Shown one piece after another: positions 46,065 through 54,749 of a stretch of DNA of 64,000 nucleotides. The notes beneath the pieces are model-generated. The model did no database searches. It saw only the letters and a program-made list of their open reading frames with translations, and had not been told where the DNA came from. Made by a program: the position numbers and the translations under genes. Within the stretch, counting starts at the first letter, position 1, and the number at the start of each line of letters is the position of its first letter. The DNA is from Ignavibacteria bacterium UBA2373. GTDB lineage: Bacteria > Bacteroidota > Ignavibacteria > Kapaibacteriales > UBA961. The DNA lies in the NCBI GenBank assembly GCA_002344005.1, contig DDTD01000005.1, forward strand, positions 34,643-98,642, written 5' to 3'.

Positions 46065-47276
46065 TTATTGCATCAAACCATTGATGCCCAACCACACAAA
46101 TATAAGGATTGTCGCTATTGTTATTGCGTAGAGCAGCCATGAAGGAAGCCGTTTATCGAAAGCAGGCAGACATACAGTACATCCAAATATCGCAAGAAGT
46201 ATAAGCATTGCTGCGTCGGCGGGTACATTGTTGAGTAGAGAAAAGAATGGTAAAAAGTACCAAGAAGGCTTAGTATCAGCCAAAGCTGTTATGGGTAAAG
46301 AAGTGTCTGCCGGTATAAATGAAGGACCCACACGAATCGGCGAAATGCTATAAGCAAGTATCATGATTATAAGTGGCAACACAGCAATGATACGTGACCA
46401 TGTTTGGCTGCCGAATAGCAATGTACCGTGCAATCGCTTGTACAATATGTGCACATACCACCACAGCATTACCATGATCACAGGAAGAATAATGCTATGA
46501 AGCGAGTAAACACGCGGCAATGTATGTTCCGATATATCATTGCCTTGCAAAAAAAGCTGACTGCATTCATTTCCTATGATGGGAAGATAGTCTCGGATAA
46601 ATCCCCCGACAATCTGTGCCGATACTGCCGAAAATACTGTCCACGGTAAAAGTGAGCCCGTCCATGCAGATAAAGCAGAGACACAGAGAATACTTATGAT
46701 GGAAAGCCATAAAAATTCATTGGGAGCCCGCCATGAATATTGTAGAATCATGACTATCACTGCACCAATTAGGGAAAAGATAAGAAGGTGCACCGCCCAC
46801 AGATGAATGGCGCGCAGCCATGCTCCGGTGGGGTGGCGATTGGTAAGTTCAATTTCTATGGAAGCCGCCGCTGCATGAAGCCGCACCGGAATACCATTAT
46901 GATTGCATACGACAGTGCTGTGGCTTGCCATAGCAGAATCGAAAAACATGGGTTTTCTGTCTTTCGAAAGCGGTACTGTGAATGCTTCGCCGGATAAAGC
47001 TAAAGTATCGCCATGAGTGCCAATAATAAGCGTATGAGCAAATGCCAATGCTTGCATATTTCCATTATTGTCTGTTATCGGACGAGAAGACGGTTCATAC
47101 CACATTGACAATACGATTCCCGAAATGATGATGACAATACATGCAGCAGCCGCACATTGCAAAAATATCATCGCTATTTTCAAGGTGTTCTTTTGCAATA
47201 CATTTCCTTCCAATCCAGAACGTATCCGAATCCATGCTGTTATGCGTGAGTATGTTTGCGCTAAAGGTGATGCCAT
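46065..47276 (-). CDS. Divergent cytochrome b/b6-like membrane protein
   Basis: From the ATG at 47276 about 403 residues with eight or so helices in the order of cytochrome b. Helix A (AAAACIVIIISGIVLSMWYEP) is followed by an insertion of roughly 90 residues. Helix B is WLRAIHLWAVHLLIFSL, then SAWTGSLLPWT (compare TGYxLPW) and helix D RVYSLHSIILPVIMVMLWWYVH. KPSWYFLPFFSLL stands in place of the PEWY Qo-site motif. Aligning helix B to cytochrome b6 without gaps puts Ala where the second heme-ligand His should be, and the PEWY Glu is Ser. No Rieske or cytochrome c1/f gene is adjacent. Upstream in-frame ATGs reach 47465 but add no conserved sequence. Either a specialised one-heme relative or a degenerate gene. 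Confidence 0.7.
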   Translation of the reverse strand: MASPLAQTYSRITAWIRIRSGLEGNVLQKNTLKIAMIFLQCAAAACIVIIISGIVLSMWYEPSSRPITDNNGNMQALAFAHTLIIGTHGDTLALSGEAFTVPLSKDRKPMFFDSAMASHSTVVCNHNGIPVRLHAAAASIEIELTNRHPTGAWLRAIHLWAVHLLIFSLIGAVIVMILQYSWRAPNEFLWLSIISILCVSALSAWTGSLLPWTVFSAVSAQIVGGFIRDYLPIIGNECSQLFLQGNDISEHTLPRVYSLHSIILPVIMVMLWWYVHILYKRLHGTLLFGSQTWSRIIAVLPLIIMILAYSISPIRVGPSFIPADTSLPITALADTKPSWYFLPFFSLLNNVPADAAMLILLAIFGCTVCLPAFDKRLPSWLLYAITIATILIFVWLGINGLMQ

Positions 47277-47627
47277 TATTGTGTGATTATTATCTGAGAA
47301 TTTATGCAAAAATACCATAATCCCTTCGGGGTATGGCTTTAATTTTATTTTGTTTGAACAACAATACATCATTGGCTTTTGATTTCGACTTCGTTTTTTT
47401 CTTGCAAAGTATGCCGCCAATACAGTCAGCAATTTACGCCAGATGAAGAATAATAGCCACCCCAATAGTCATTGCAATGATTATCGGTCATCAAAACAGT
47501 TTTTAATATTATGATAAATAATGGCTTACTATTTTATTTAATATTGATGTTACGCTTCATTTAATGTGGCACATCTGTTGAAGAAGGGCTAAGTGCAGCA
47601 TATAAGAAGGAAAGCGGGGTAAACATT
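47277..47627. other. Divergent intergenic region, cytochrome b and flagellar operon
   Basis: About 350 bp. The minus-strand side extends the cytochrome b frame without conserved features. The plus-strand side holds a sigma-54-like site (47567-47582) and a GGAAAGCGGGG stretch before 47628. Nothing else recognised. Confidence 0.5.
47567..47582 (+). promoter_or_regulatory. Candidate sigma-54 promoter of the flagellar operon
   Basis: TGGCAC-atctg-TTGAA has the -24/-12 arrangement of sigma-54 promoters (TGGCAC, five bases, TTGCW) with one deviation (A for C after TTG). The predicted start of transcription is around 47592-47595, some 35 bp before the first start codon at 47628. Middle flagellar genes are sigma-54 dependent in many bacteria. 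Confidence 0.5.
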
Positions 47628-47930
47628 ATGATGACAGACCATCGTGGGTCAGGAAGCACCCATACAGAACAAGGAGGTTCGGCGGATGATCAAACGGCAT
47701 CAACAATGTCGGAATATTATCAGACCATAGACGATGCAGAGCATCTGATGTGCGCCCTTCCTCCTGCACTGCTCGACACAGTGCGCGATTTATTGTTTTT
47801 TGTCTATGAAGTGAATCAACGTGCACAAGAGTTATATGTACAAGCGGAAATAATTTATGCTCAAAGAACTTTACACAGCGGCATTGGGAATGATACCCCA
47901 GCAGAATCGGCTGGAAGTATTAGCGAATAA
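47628..47930 (+). CDS. Hypothetical small protein at the head of the flagellar operon
   Basis: A 100-residue frame with a GGAAAGCGGGG-like binding site upstream. The first 30 residues are polar (Ser/Thr/Gly/Asp), followed by a predicted helical segment (DAEHLMCALPPALLDTVRDLLFFVYEVNQRAQELYVQAE). Its last 74 bp overlap the start of flgF in another frame, where the flgF start is firm, so the C-terminal part or the whole frame may be spurious. No family recognised. Confidence 0.35.
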   Translation: MMTDHRGSGSTHTEQGGSADDQTASTMSEYYQTIDDAEHLMCALPPALLDTVRDLLFFVYEVNQRAQELYVQAEIIYAQRTLHSGIGNDTPAESAGSISE

Positions 47931-48636
47931 TATTGCTAATGCGAATACCGCCGGGTTCAAGCGCGAATCGGTATTTGAACGCTATATGATTAATGCACAG
48001 GAAAATCTGAATAGCATAAAAGGCGATGCCGAACAGGAAGATCCACCGAGTTATACATATACCGATTTTTCTTCGGGTAATGTAGAACGCACGGGCAATC
48101 CATTGGATGTGGCTATAGATGCACCGAATGGATATTTTATTCTTCAAGATGAGGAAGGCAGGCAATTTTACAGCCGTGCAGGACATTTTGTCTTGGGGAA
48201 TGATGGTCATATACGTACTGCTGACGGATTAGCTTTGATGGGTGAAAGTGGTCCTATCTTGCTTGACCGCACCTTTGCAGCCGTTGATCAGCCCGGTGAT
48301 AATAGAGCAATAAATGTGCGAATAGAAGATGACGGTGAAGTATTTGCCAATGAAATGCCATTAGGACGTATCCAATTAGCTATTGTAGAAAATCCACAAA
48401 CCTTAGTCCGTGAATCCGGGACACATTTTTCGGAAAGTGAAGAAACGAATGTGAACATGGTGCCCCATAATGAAACAAGGGTTCGGCAGGGATATTCGGA
48501 AAATTCTAATGTGGATATTATTAAAGAAATGGTGGAAATGATAGAATTGCAACGTTTATTTGAAACAGGGCAAAAAGTCATTCAAACCAATGACGGCACA
48601 CTTGACCGCGCCATTGATATCGGTAGATTTATGTGA
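47857..48636 (+). CDS. flgF: Flagellar basal-body rod protein FlgF (FlgF/FlgG family)
   Basis: A 259-residue rod protein. The N-terminal heptad-rich segment (LKELYTAALGMIPQQNRLEVLANNIANANTAGFKR) and the C-terminal NVDIIKEMVEMIELQRLFETGQKVIQTND are the paired helical ends of all flagellar axial proteins. The middle GNPLDVAIDAPNGYFILQ marks the FlgE/F/G group. It is assigned FlgF because a better FlgG follows immediately. It assembles in the proximal rod in the periplasm. First certain gene of a nine-gene operon. Confidence 0.88.
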   Translation: MLKELYTAALGMIPQQNRLEVLANNIANANTAGFKRESVFERYMINAQENLNSIKGDAEQEDPPSYTYTDFSSGNVERTGNPLDVAIDAPNGYFILQDEEGRQFYSRAGHFVLGNDGHIRTADGLALMGESGPILLDRTFAAVDQPGDNRAINVRIEDDGEVFANEMPLGRIQLAIVENPQTLVRESGTHFSESEETNVNMVPHNETRVRQGYSENSNVDIIKEMVEMIELQRLFETGQKVIQTNDGTLDRAIDIGRFM

Positions 48637-48669
48637 TTTGTATTTTGCTTGAGTATAATTGGGAATATT

Positions 48670-49461
48670 ATGGATAAAACATTACGCACAGCATCAACGG
48701 GATTAACTGCACAACAACGTTTTGTGGAAATAATCTCTAATAATTTGGCAAATGTGAATACCACGGGCTATAAACGTGTGCGTCCCGAATTTCAGGATTT
48801 GCTGTATGAGACAGTACGCTCAGCAGGTAATACACGTCAAACCGGTCAAGAGCCATTAAATGAATTGCAAATTGGCGGTGGTACGGAATTAGTTGCAACG
48901 TCACGACAATTTACCCAAGGTGATATTACGCAAACGGGTAATACTTTAGATATGGCAATTAAAGGTGAAGGTTTTTTTGTGGTACGTAAACCCGATAATA
49001 CTTTTGCTTATACCCGCGACGGCTCATTCCAAGTGGATCGTAATGGTCAAGTTGTGACTTCGCAGGGATATATTTTAGAGCCGGGCATCAGCGTTCCCGA
49101 TGATACGCTTGAAATACGATTATCGCGTGATGGCGTGCTGAGTGTTTTAACGCAAAATTCGCAAACGGAAGATGTCGTATTGGGGCAAATAGAATTAGCT
49201 CGATTTATTAATCCGACGGGTTTGCGATCATTGGGCGATAATATTTATGCAGAAACGGGAGCTTCGGGTAGAGCAATGTTGGAACGCCCGGGAGTAAATA
49301 ATACAGGAGAATTAGTGCAATCACATTTAGAATCGGCGAATGTGGACTTGGTCACCGAAATGGTCAATATGATTATGGCACAAAGAGCGTATGAACTTAA
49401 TTCTAAATCAGTACGCACAGCCGATGATATTTTAGCAACAGCAACCAATTTAAAACGATAA
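48670..49461 (+). CDS. flgG: Flagellar distal rod protein FlgG
   Basis: 263 residues from the ATG at 48670. A TTG seven codons earlier is a poorer start. It shows the FlgG ends MDKTLRTASTGLTAQQRFVEIISNNLANVNTTGYKR and SNVDLVTEMVNMIMAQRAYELNSKSVRTADDILATATNLKR (allowing small differences; here ESANVDLV). The middle has GNTLDMAIKGEGFFVVR and YTRDGSFQVDRNGQVVTSQG. It forms the distal rod on which the P and L rings assemble. The stop codon is one base from the flgA start. Confidence 0.93.
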   Translation: MDKTLRTASTGLTAQQRFVEIISNNLANVNTTGYKRVRPEFQDLLYETVRSAGNTRQTGQEPLNELQIGGGTELVATSRQFTQGDITQTGNTLDMAIKGEGFFVVRKPDNTFAYTRDGSFQVDRNGQVVTSQGYILEPGISVPDDTLEIRLSRDGVLSVLTQNSQTEDVVLGQIELARFINPTGLRSLGDNIYAETGASGRAMLERPGVNNTGELVQSHLESANVDLVTEMVNMIMAQRAYELNSKSVRTADDILATATNLKR

Positions 49462-49462
49462 G

Positions 49463-50155
49463 ATGAAAATGTTGTGCTCCATAGTATGGTTGATATGCGT
49501 GTCGGTAGTGCATCTTTCGGCGCAGTCATCATTTTCCGCTGAACGATTACGTAAAGCTGTAGAGCAATATGTGCAGAAATCTTTAGATGATAATAGTGAA
49601 TGTGTTGTCAGTTCCAATATCGAAGCCCAAACATTTACGGCAGATAATGTGACCGCACGTTGTGTGGCAAATGCAAATTCATTGCGTGGTTCAACAAATA
49701 TAGCAATAGAGTTTGTGGGTGATAATGCTATGGTGTTGCGCCGAATCCATGTGCCGGTAATTATTAAAAAGTATGCGACAGTTCCTGTGGCGGAAGAAAA
49801 TATACGCCAATCGGAAAAAGTGCTTGCGGAAAATATTCGATTTGAACGACGTGATATTTCTGCATATAAAGAAGAAGATATGCCGACACAAGAAGAAATT
49901 TCGGGTGCAGTAGCTCGACGCAATATTACAAAAAACAGTATTATTACACGCGCATTGCTTTTATCGGCACAAAGTGTAAAACGCGGTACTTCGGTAAAAA
50001 TATATGCTACTGTTTCCGGTGTGACCATTACTTCACGCGGCACTGCTTTATCCGATGCTGATATGGGACAAACGGTGCGTGTGATGCGCGAAGGAACGCA
50101 GGAAGCATTACTCTGTACTGTCAATGGTGCGAATGAAGTACAAATACAACAATAA
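49463..50155 (+). CDS. flgA: Flagellar P-ring assembly chaperone FlgA
   Basis: A 230-residue periplasmic protein with signal peptide (CSIVWLICVSVVHLSAQ). The C-terminal SAF-like domain contains NIRQSEKVLAENIRFERRDIS, GAVARRNITKNSIITRALL, RGTSVKIYATVSGVTITSRGTALSDADMGQTVRVM, and ends in a VNGANEVQI strand. FlgA helps FlgI polymerise around the rod. The position between flgG and flgH-flgI fits. No overlap with neighbours larger than a base or two. Confidence 0.9.
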   Translation: MKMLCSIVWLICVSVVHLSAQSSFSAERLRKAVEQYVQKSLDDNSECVVSSNIEAQTFTADNVTARCVANANSLRGSTNIAIEFVGDNAMVLRRIHVPVIIKKYATVPVAEENIRQSEKVLAENIRFERRDISAYKEEDMPTQEEISGAVARRNITKNSIITRALLLSAQSVKRGTSVKIYATVSGVTITSRGTALSDADMGQTVRVMREGTQEALLCTVNGANEVQIQQ

Positions 50156-50167
50156 TAGAGAAAGAAC

Positions 50168-50746
50168 ATGACAATGAAAACGGTATTATGTGCACTATTA
50201 TTCATGGGTATGTCGGTAACATCATCCATAGCACAGTTTAATCAAAATAATGCACGCTCACTTTTTTCCGATGTGCGTGCTTATCGTGTGGGCGATGCTG
50301 TGACCATTATGATTGTTGAAGAAACCATAGCGGATAATTCGGCTTCAACCCAACAAAATCGCAATACTTCATTAAGTGCGGATGCCGGTGTGAACATTGG
50401 TTCAACAGATGTGGGTGGCACTGTGGACTTAGGTACAGGTAATAATTTTAATGGTCGTGGTCAGACTACACGCAATGAAAGATTTCGCTCACGACTCAGT
50501 GCACGTGTGATAGGTGTGGAAGCAAACGGCAATCTTAAAATTGAAGGAAAAAGAGCATTTCAACTCAACGGAGAAAGTCAATCCATTACTTTATCGGGAT
50601 TTATTCGTCCGGTTGATATTCAGAATGATAATTCCATACCGTCATATAATATTATGGACTTAAATATTATTTATCAGGGTGAGGGTTCATTAACCGAAAC
50701 GCAAGAACCCGGGCTTATCACTAAATTTTTGAGATTATTATTCTAA
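50168..50746 (+). CDS. flgH: Flagellar L-ring protein FlgH
   Basis: 192 residues, shorter than the roughly 230 of enteric FlgH. Signal peptide MKTVLCALLFMGMSVTSSIAQ. The core has SLFSDVRAYRVGDAVTIMIVEETIADNSAST, then GRGQTTRNERFRSRLSARVIGVEANGNLKIEGKRAFQLNGE, GFIRPVDIQNDNSIPS and MDLNIIYQGEGSL. The usual lipobox cysteine is missing, so it seems to be a non-lipidated outer membrane ring protein. Seven bases separate it from flgI. Confidence 0.92.
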   Translation: MTMKTVLCALLFMGMSVTSSIAQFNQNNARSLFSDVRAYRVGDAVTIMIVEETIADNSASTQQNRNTSLSADAGVNIGSTDVGGTVDLGTGNNFNGRGQTTRNERFRSRLSARVIGVEANGNLKIEGKRAFQLNGESQSITLSGFIRPVDIQNDNSIPSYNIMDLNIIYQGEGSLTETQEPGLITKFLRLLF

Positions 50747-50752
50747 GTAATC

Positions 50753-51853
50753 ATGAAACGTTCTTGTCTTATCATCATCGCTTTACTGTGGCTCATGAGC
50801 TATGCTGCCGAAGCCACTCGTATTAAAGATATAGCGACCATTGAAGGTGTTGCGGGCACACAAGTGGTGGGATATGGACTTGTGACGGGTTTATCGAATA
50901 ATGGCGACACACAACAATCACGGTTTACCATACAAACCATTACCAATATGTTGAAGCGTTTTGGCGTAACCGTTCCGGCAATAAATACACGCACACGCAA
51001 TGTGGCGGCAGTGATGGTGACGGCGACGATTCCGCCTTTTTTACGCAAAGGTTCACGTATTGATGTGCAGGTTTCTTCTTTGGGCGATGCTCGTTCCTTG
51101 CAGGGTGGAGTATTGATTATGACACCTTTATCTGCTGCTGACGGTACATTATTGGCAACAGCACAAGGCGGTTTATCGGTTGGCGGATATGATTTTCAGC
51201 AAGATGGCAGCCGTGTGGGACGCAATTTTGTTGCCAGCGGTCGTGTGCCCAATGGCGGTATTATTGAGCAGGAAGTACGCGGTGAATTTGTGCAAAATCA
51301 GTTGGTACGTATAGTTTTACGTGAGCCGGATTTTACCACGGCAACCCGTGTGGCAACAGCAATAAATGGTTCTGCCGGATTAGCAAACACCGCTTCTGCC
51401 ATTGATGCCGCAACAGTAGAAGTAAAAATTCCGACAGGACAGACGCAAGCACAGATTGTGCAAACCATAGCGCAAATAGAAGCATTGCAAGTAACAAGCG
51501 ATCCGTATGCACGTGTGGTGGTCAATGAACGCACAGGTACTATTGTGGTCGGTGGGGCTGTGCAATTATTGCCGGCGGTTGTCGCTCATGGTTCGCTCGA
51601 AATTCAGATACAGCGCACTACAACGCAACCACAGCAAGCACCATTTACTACACAGCAGCCACGACAAACGCAAAATTCGGCATTGTCGGCGCAAGAGGAG
51701 GAATATCCTCCGGTTGTGTTGCCTGCCACAACAACGGTACAAGATATGGCAAATGCACTTAATTTATTAAAAGTCAAGCCGCGCGATTTGATTGCAATTA
51801 TGCAAGCTCTCAAAGAAGCCGGTTCTTTACAAGGCGAATTAATTATACAATAA
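50753..51853 (+). CDS. flgI: Flagellar P-ring protein FlgI
   Basis: 366 residues, full length. Signal peptide (RSCLIIIALLWLMSYAAEA), then RIKDIATIEGVAGTQVVGYGLVTGLSNNGDT, NVAAVMVTATIPPFLRKGSRIDVQVSSLGDARSLQGG, and the C-terminal TTVQDMANALNLLKVKPRDLIAIMQALKEAGSLQGELII. It forms the periplasmic P ring around the rod. The last base of its stop codon is the first of the flgJ start (TAATG), so the two are translationally coupled. Confidence 0.95.
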   Translation: MKRSCLIIIALLWLMSYAAEATRIKDIATIEGVAGTQVVGYGLVTGLSNNGDTQQSRFTIQTITNMLKRFGVTVPAINTRTRNVAAVMVTATIPPFLRKGSRIDVQVSSLGDARSLQGGVLIMTPLSAADGTLLATAQGGLSVGGYDFQQDGSRVGRNFVASGRVPNGGIIEQEVRGEFVQNQLVRIVLREPDFTTATRVATAINGSAGLANTASAIDAATVEVKIPTGQTQAQIVQTIAQIEALQVTSDPYARVVVNERTGTIVVGGAVQLLPAVVAHGSLEIQIQRTTTQPQQAPFTTQQPRQTQNSALSAQEEEYPPVVLPATTTVQDMANALNLLKVKPRDLIAIMQALKEAGSLQGELIIQ

Positions 51854-52773
51854 TGCGTTCTATTACCCCCGATATATCGCTTCAATCACAGTCTTTATTG
51901 GACAGTCGTATGCGTGATTCGCAACGATTGGCAACCGTGAAGACCGATGAGTCCCATTTATCGGAAGAAGAAAAAACCAAGTATGCACAAGCTGCGCGCG
52001 GTTTTGAGAGTATTTTTGTTTCGATGCTTTTTAAGCAAATGCGTGAATCATTGACCGATGAAGATGAAAAAAAAGAAGAAGGTGATTTAAGTTTTGGTGC
52101 CGATACGCTTAATGGTCTTACAGATATGCAATTCGGCGATTATGTGGCACGAGGCGGGCATGGCATAGGTATAGCCGAAATGATATATAAACAAATGACT
52201 CATGGGGAAAAATTACCGATGATATCGGTTCAATTACCCACAATGAAAGGTACGCGTCACCAAGCACCGGACAGTGACAATGATGTGACGGCAATTCCAC
52301 AGCAATCCAAACCGATTTCACCTACAAAAAAAGAAGAAGTGATAAGCAGCATGACAGGAGATACTTTTCATGAAAGAGTAGGACGACGGCTGGCACCATA
52401 CGATGCGATTATTCAAAAAGCCGGACAAAAATATAATGTTCCCGACACATTGATACGTGCTGTTATTACGGCAGAATCGGCGGGCAAACATGATGCGGTA
52501 TCGCCGGTTGGCGCAAAAGGACTTATGCAATTAATGGACAGCACAGCGGCGGGTCTGGGAGTGAAAAATTCCTTCGATCCGGCACAAAATATTGAAGGCG
52601 GCACAAAATATTTACGCCAAATGTTAGATGAATTTCAAGGTGATGTGTCATTGGCTCTGGCGGCATATAATGCCGGACCGGGTGCAGTAAAAAAACATGG
52701 TGGTATTCCACCGTATAAAGAAACAAGGGCTTATGTCCGAAAAATAACTCGCTATCTCGGAGATCAAGGATGA
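51853..52773 (+). CDS. flgJ: FlgJ-like rod-binding protein fused to an SLT lytic transglycosylase
   Basis: 306 residues in two parts. The N-terminal rod-binding domain (about 30-115) contains AARGFESIFVSMLFKQMRESL and LTDMQFGDYVARGGHGIGIAEMIYKQ. The C-terminal domain (about 170-305) is a soluble lytic transglycosylase: LIRAVITAESAGKHDAVSPVGAKGLMQLMDSTA with the catalytic Glu in AESA, then NIEGGTKYLRQMLDEF and ALAAYNAGPGAVKKHGGIPPYKET. In enteric FlgJ the second domain is a GH73 glucosaminidase; here the wall-cutting function is supplied by a different enzyme fold. It opens the peptidoglycan for the rod. Confidence 0.9.
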   Translation: MRSITPDISLQSQSLLDSRMRDSQRLATVKTDESHLSEEEKTKYAQAARGFESIFVSMLFKQMRESLTDEDEKKEEGDLSFGADTLNGLTDMQFGDYVARGGHGIGIAEMIYKQMTHGEKLPMISVQLPTMKGTRHQAPDSDNDVTAIPQQSKPISPTKKEEVISSMTGDTFHERVGRRLAPYDAIIQKAGQKYNVPDTLIRAVITAESAGKHDAVSPVGAKGLMQLMDSTAAGLGVKNSFDPAQNIEGGTKYLRQMLDEFQGDVSLALAAYNAGPGAVKKHGGIPPYKETRAYVRKITRYLGDQG

Positions 52774-52820
52774 TCGTGCCGAGGAAGTGGTTCTATAACA
52801 ATGAATATTGATAAAAAAAC

Positions 52821-53252
52821 ATGGATGATTTACTCACAACATTGCAAGACCAAGCCGGTATGTTACGGGAGCTTATTCGTTCTTCGGAAGAGCAGCAGCA
52901 AGCCCTTGTGCATTTACGTGCGGATGAATTAGAAAAAATAACACAAAAACAAACGGAATTATTATTGTTGATGCAACAAAAAGAACGTTTGCGCTGGCAT
53001 ATTCTTAATGCAGACTTAGGAATAAACAGGCAAGATGCTCCGCGTGCAACACTTTCCGAATTATTAGGAACTATGCAAGACTATGAACAGGAAATGTATG
53101 GGCCTATTCGCAATGAATTGGCAACATTATTGGCACGTTTGCAACAATTAAATAATACGAACAGATTATTGGCACAAAGAGCAAGAAACTCTACATCGCA
53201 TATACTTGACTTTATGCGTGACAATGTCTCAATATGTAATGTGAAAATATAA
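52821..53252 (+). CDS. flgN: Flagellar export chaperone FlgN
   Basis: A 143-residue, almost wholly helical protein (coiled coil across about 10-130: LLTTLQDQAGMLRELIRSSEEQQQAL) of the FlgN type, which keeps FlgK and FlgL export-competent in the cytoplasm. It lies immediately before flgK and flgL, its clients. The sequence is weakly conserved in the family, so the call depends partly on context. Confidence 0.78.
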   Translation: MDDLLTTLQDQAGMLRELIRSSEEQQQALVHLRADELEKITQKQTELLLLMQQKERLRWHILNADLGINRQDAPRATLSELLGTMQDYEQEMYGPIRNELATLLARLQQLNNTNRLLAQRARNSTSHILDFMRDNVSICNVKI

Positions 53253-53282
53253 ATATCACAAGTATAATTGTGAAATAATACT

Positions 53283-54722
53283 ATGGGAAATTTCGGCGCA
53301 TTAGAAATAGGTAAAAGAGCATTGATTGCTCAACGCTTCGGTATGGATGTGACAAGCAATAATATTGCGAATGTCAATACGCCCGGCTATGCACGGCAAA
53401 GGGTCGAATTCGGTGAAACTGACCCTCAATTATTGCCCGGCGGTAAAGGATATATCGGTAGCGGTGTGGAAGTTGCCAATGTACGATTATTTCGTGAAGA
53501 GTATTTTGACCGAGAAATTCGTAATAATTTATCCAAAAAATCCGGCTTTGAAAATGACAGTTCAATTTTAAGCAGAGTCGAGACAATATTAAAAGAACCG
53601 TCCGATGATGGTATTGATGCCACTATAGATAAATTTTTTAATTCATTCCAAGAATTGGCAAATCAACCGGAAAGTATTGCTCGCAGGGAATTTGCTCTGA
53701 ATCAGGCACAATCATTAGTTGATGAATTTAATGGTATGTCGGCACGCTTTACTGAATTGCGTTCACAAGTTTCCGAAAAAATTACTACATCAACAGATGA
53801 AGTAAATAGAATTATTGAAAGAATCACTGAATTAAATAATAAATTAACTCCTCTTGTAAGTCTGGGATCTGATGCCGGTGCTACCATCATTAATGAACGA
53901 GCACGTGCCGTAGAGCAATTATCGGCTCTTGTCGGTCCCGTGAATGCTACTGTGGACACAAAGGGATTAATGAGTGTGAGTGTGAATGGTGCTTCGATTA
54001 TTTCTACCGTTATTGGTCATAAAGTGCAAGTATCCGAAACAACTTCTTCTTCCGGTGAGCGCACTCTGTCCATGCAAGTTATCAGCCGAGCTTCAGGCGA
54101 TGTTATTTCCAAATTTAATCCCGGTGCCGGTGAAATTGCAAGTAATTTGAAACATTACAATGTGACGCTTGACGGCAATGACAGCAGCGGCGGATTTTCG
54201 ATTGTAAAATCGCTTGATGAATTAGCCGGAGCAATTGTCAATAAAGTAAATACAGTAGCACAAACAGGGTATGGACTTGATGATGTCACCGCACCGAACA
54301 GAAATATATTTGACCCGACGGGCACAACGGCTGCCTCAATAAAATTAGATCCGGCAGTACTTAATCAACCGAGAAATCTGCCCATTTCCATTGAAGCGGG
54401 AACGCCCGGTGATAATACCATTGCTAGGCAAATAGCTGCTTTAGCCGATGACCCTACGTTTATTAATGCACAAACTGCACAGCAATTTTATGCAAATACA
54501 TTAAACAGAGTGGCAACGGCAGGTGCCGATGCTGCCAATGGAGCAAAAACAACATCATTAGTCAATGATCAATTAAATGCACAAAGGGAATCCGTTATCG
54601 GGGTTAATCTCGATGAAGAAGCTCTTAGCTTAATTCGTTATCAAAGGGCTTTTGAAGCAGCGGCACGTATCGTCAATACGACGAATGAATTATTAGGAAC
54701 GCTCATTAATTTGGGCAGATAA
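53283..54722 (+). CDS. flgK: Flagellar hook-associated protein 1 (FlgK)
   Basis: 479 residues. The N-terminus FGALEIGKRALIAQRFGMDVTSNNIANVNTPGYARQRVEF and the C-terminus GVNLDEEALSLIRYQRAFEAAARIVNTTNELLGTLINLGR are the canonical FlgK ends. The middle holds ISRxETILKEPSDDGIDATIDKFFNSFQELANQPES-like sequence. FlgK forms the first junction ring between hook and filament. It is secreted through the flagellar export apparatus and so has no signal peptide. The domain between the ends is relatively short. Confidence 0.95.
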   Translation: MGNFGALEIGKRALIAQRFGMDVTSNNIANVNTPGYARQRVEFGETDPQLLPGGKGYIGSGVEVANVRLFREEYFDREIRNNLSKKSGFENDSSILSRVETILKEPSDDGIDATIDKFFNSFQELANQPESIARREFALNQAQSLVDEFNGMSARFTELRSQVSEKITTSTDEVNRIIERITELNNKLTPLVSLGSDAGATIINERARAVEQLSALVGPVNATVDTKGLMSVSVNGASIISTVIGHKVQVSETTSSSGERTLSMQVISRASGDVISKFNPGAGEIASNLKHYNVTLDGNDSSGGFSIVKSLDELAGAIVNKVNTVAQTGYGLDDVTAPNRNIFDPTGTTAASIKLDPAVLNQPRNLPISIEAGTPGDNTIARQIAALADDPTFINAQTAQQFYANTLNRVATAGADAANGAKTTSLVNDQLNAQRESVIGVNLDEEALSLIRYQRAFEAAARIVNTTNELLGTLINLGR

Positions 54723-54749
54723 ATTTCATGAATAATCAAGGGTGATGCC

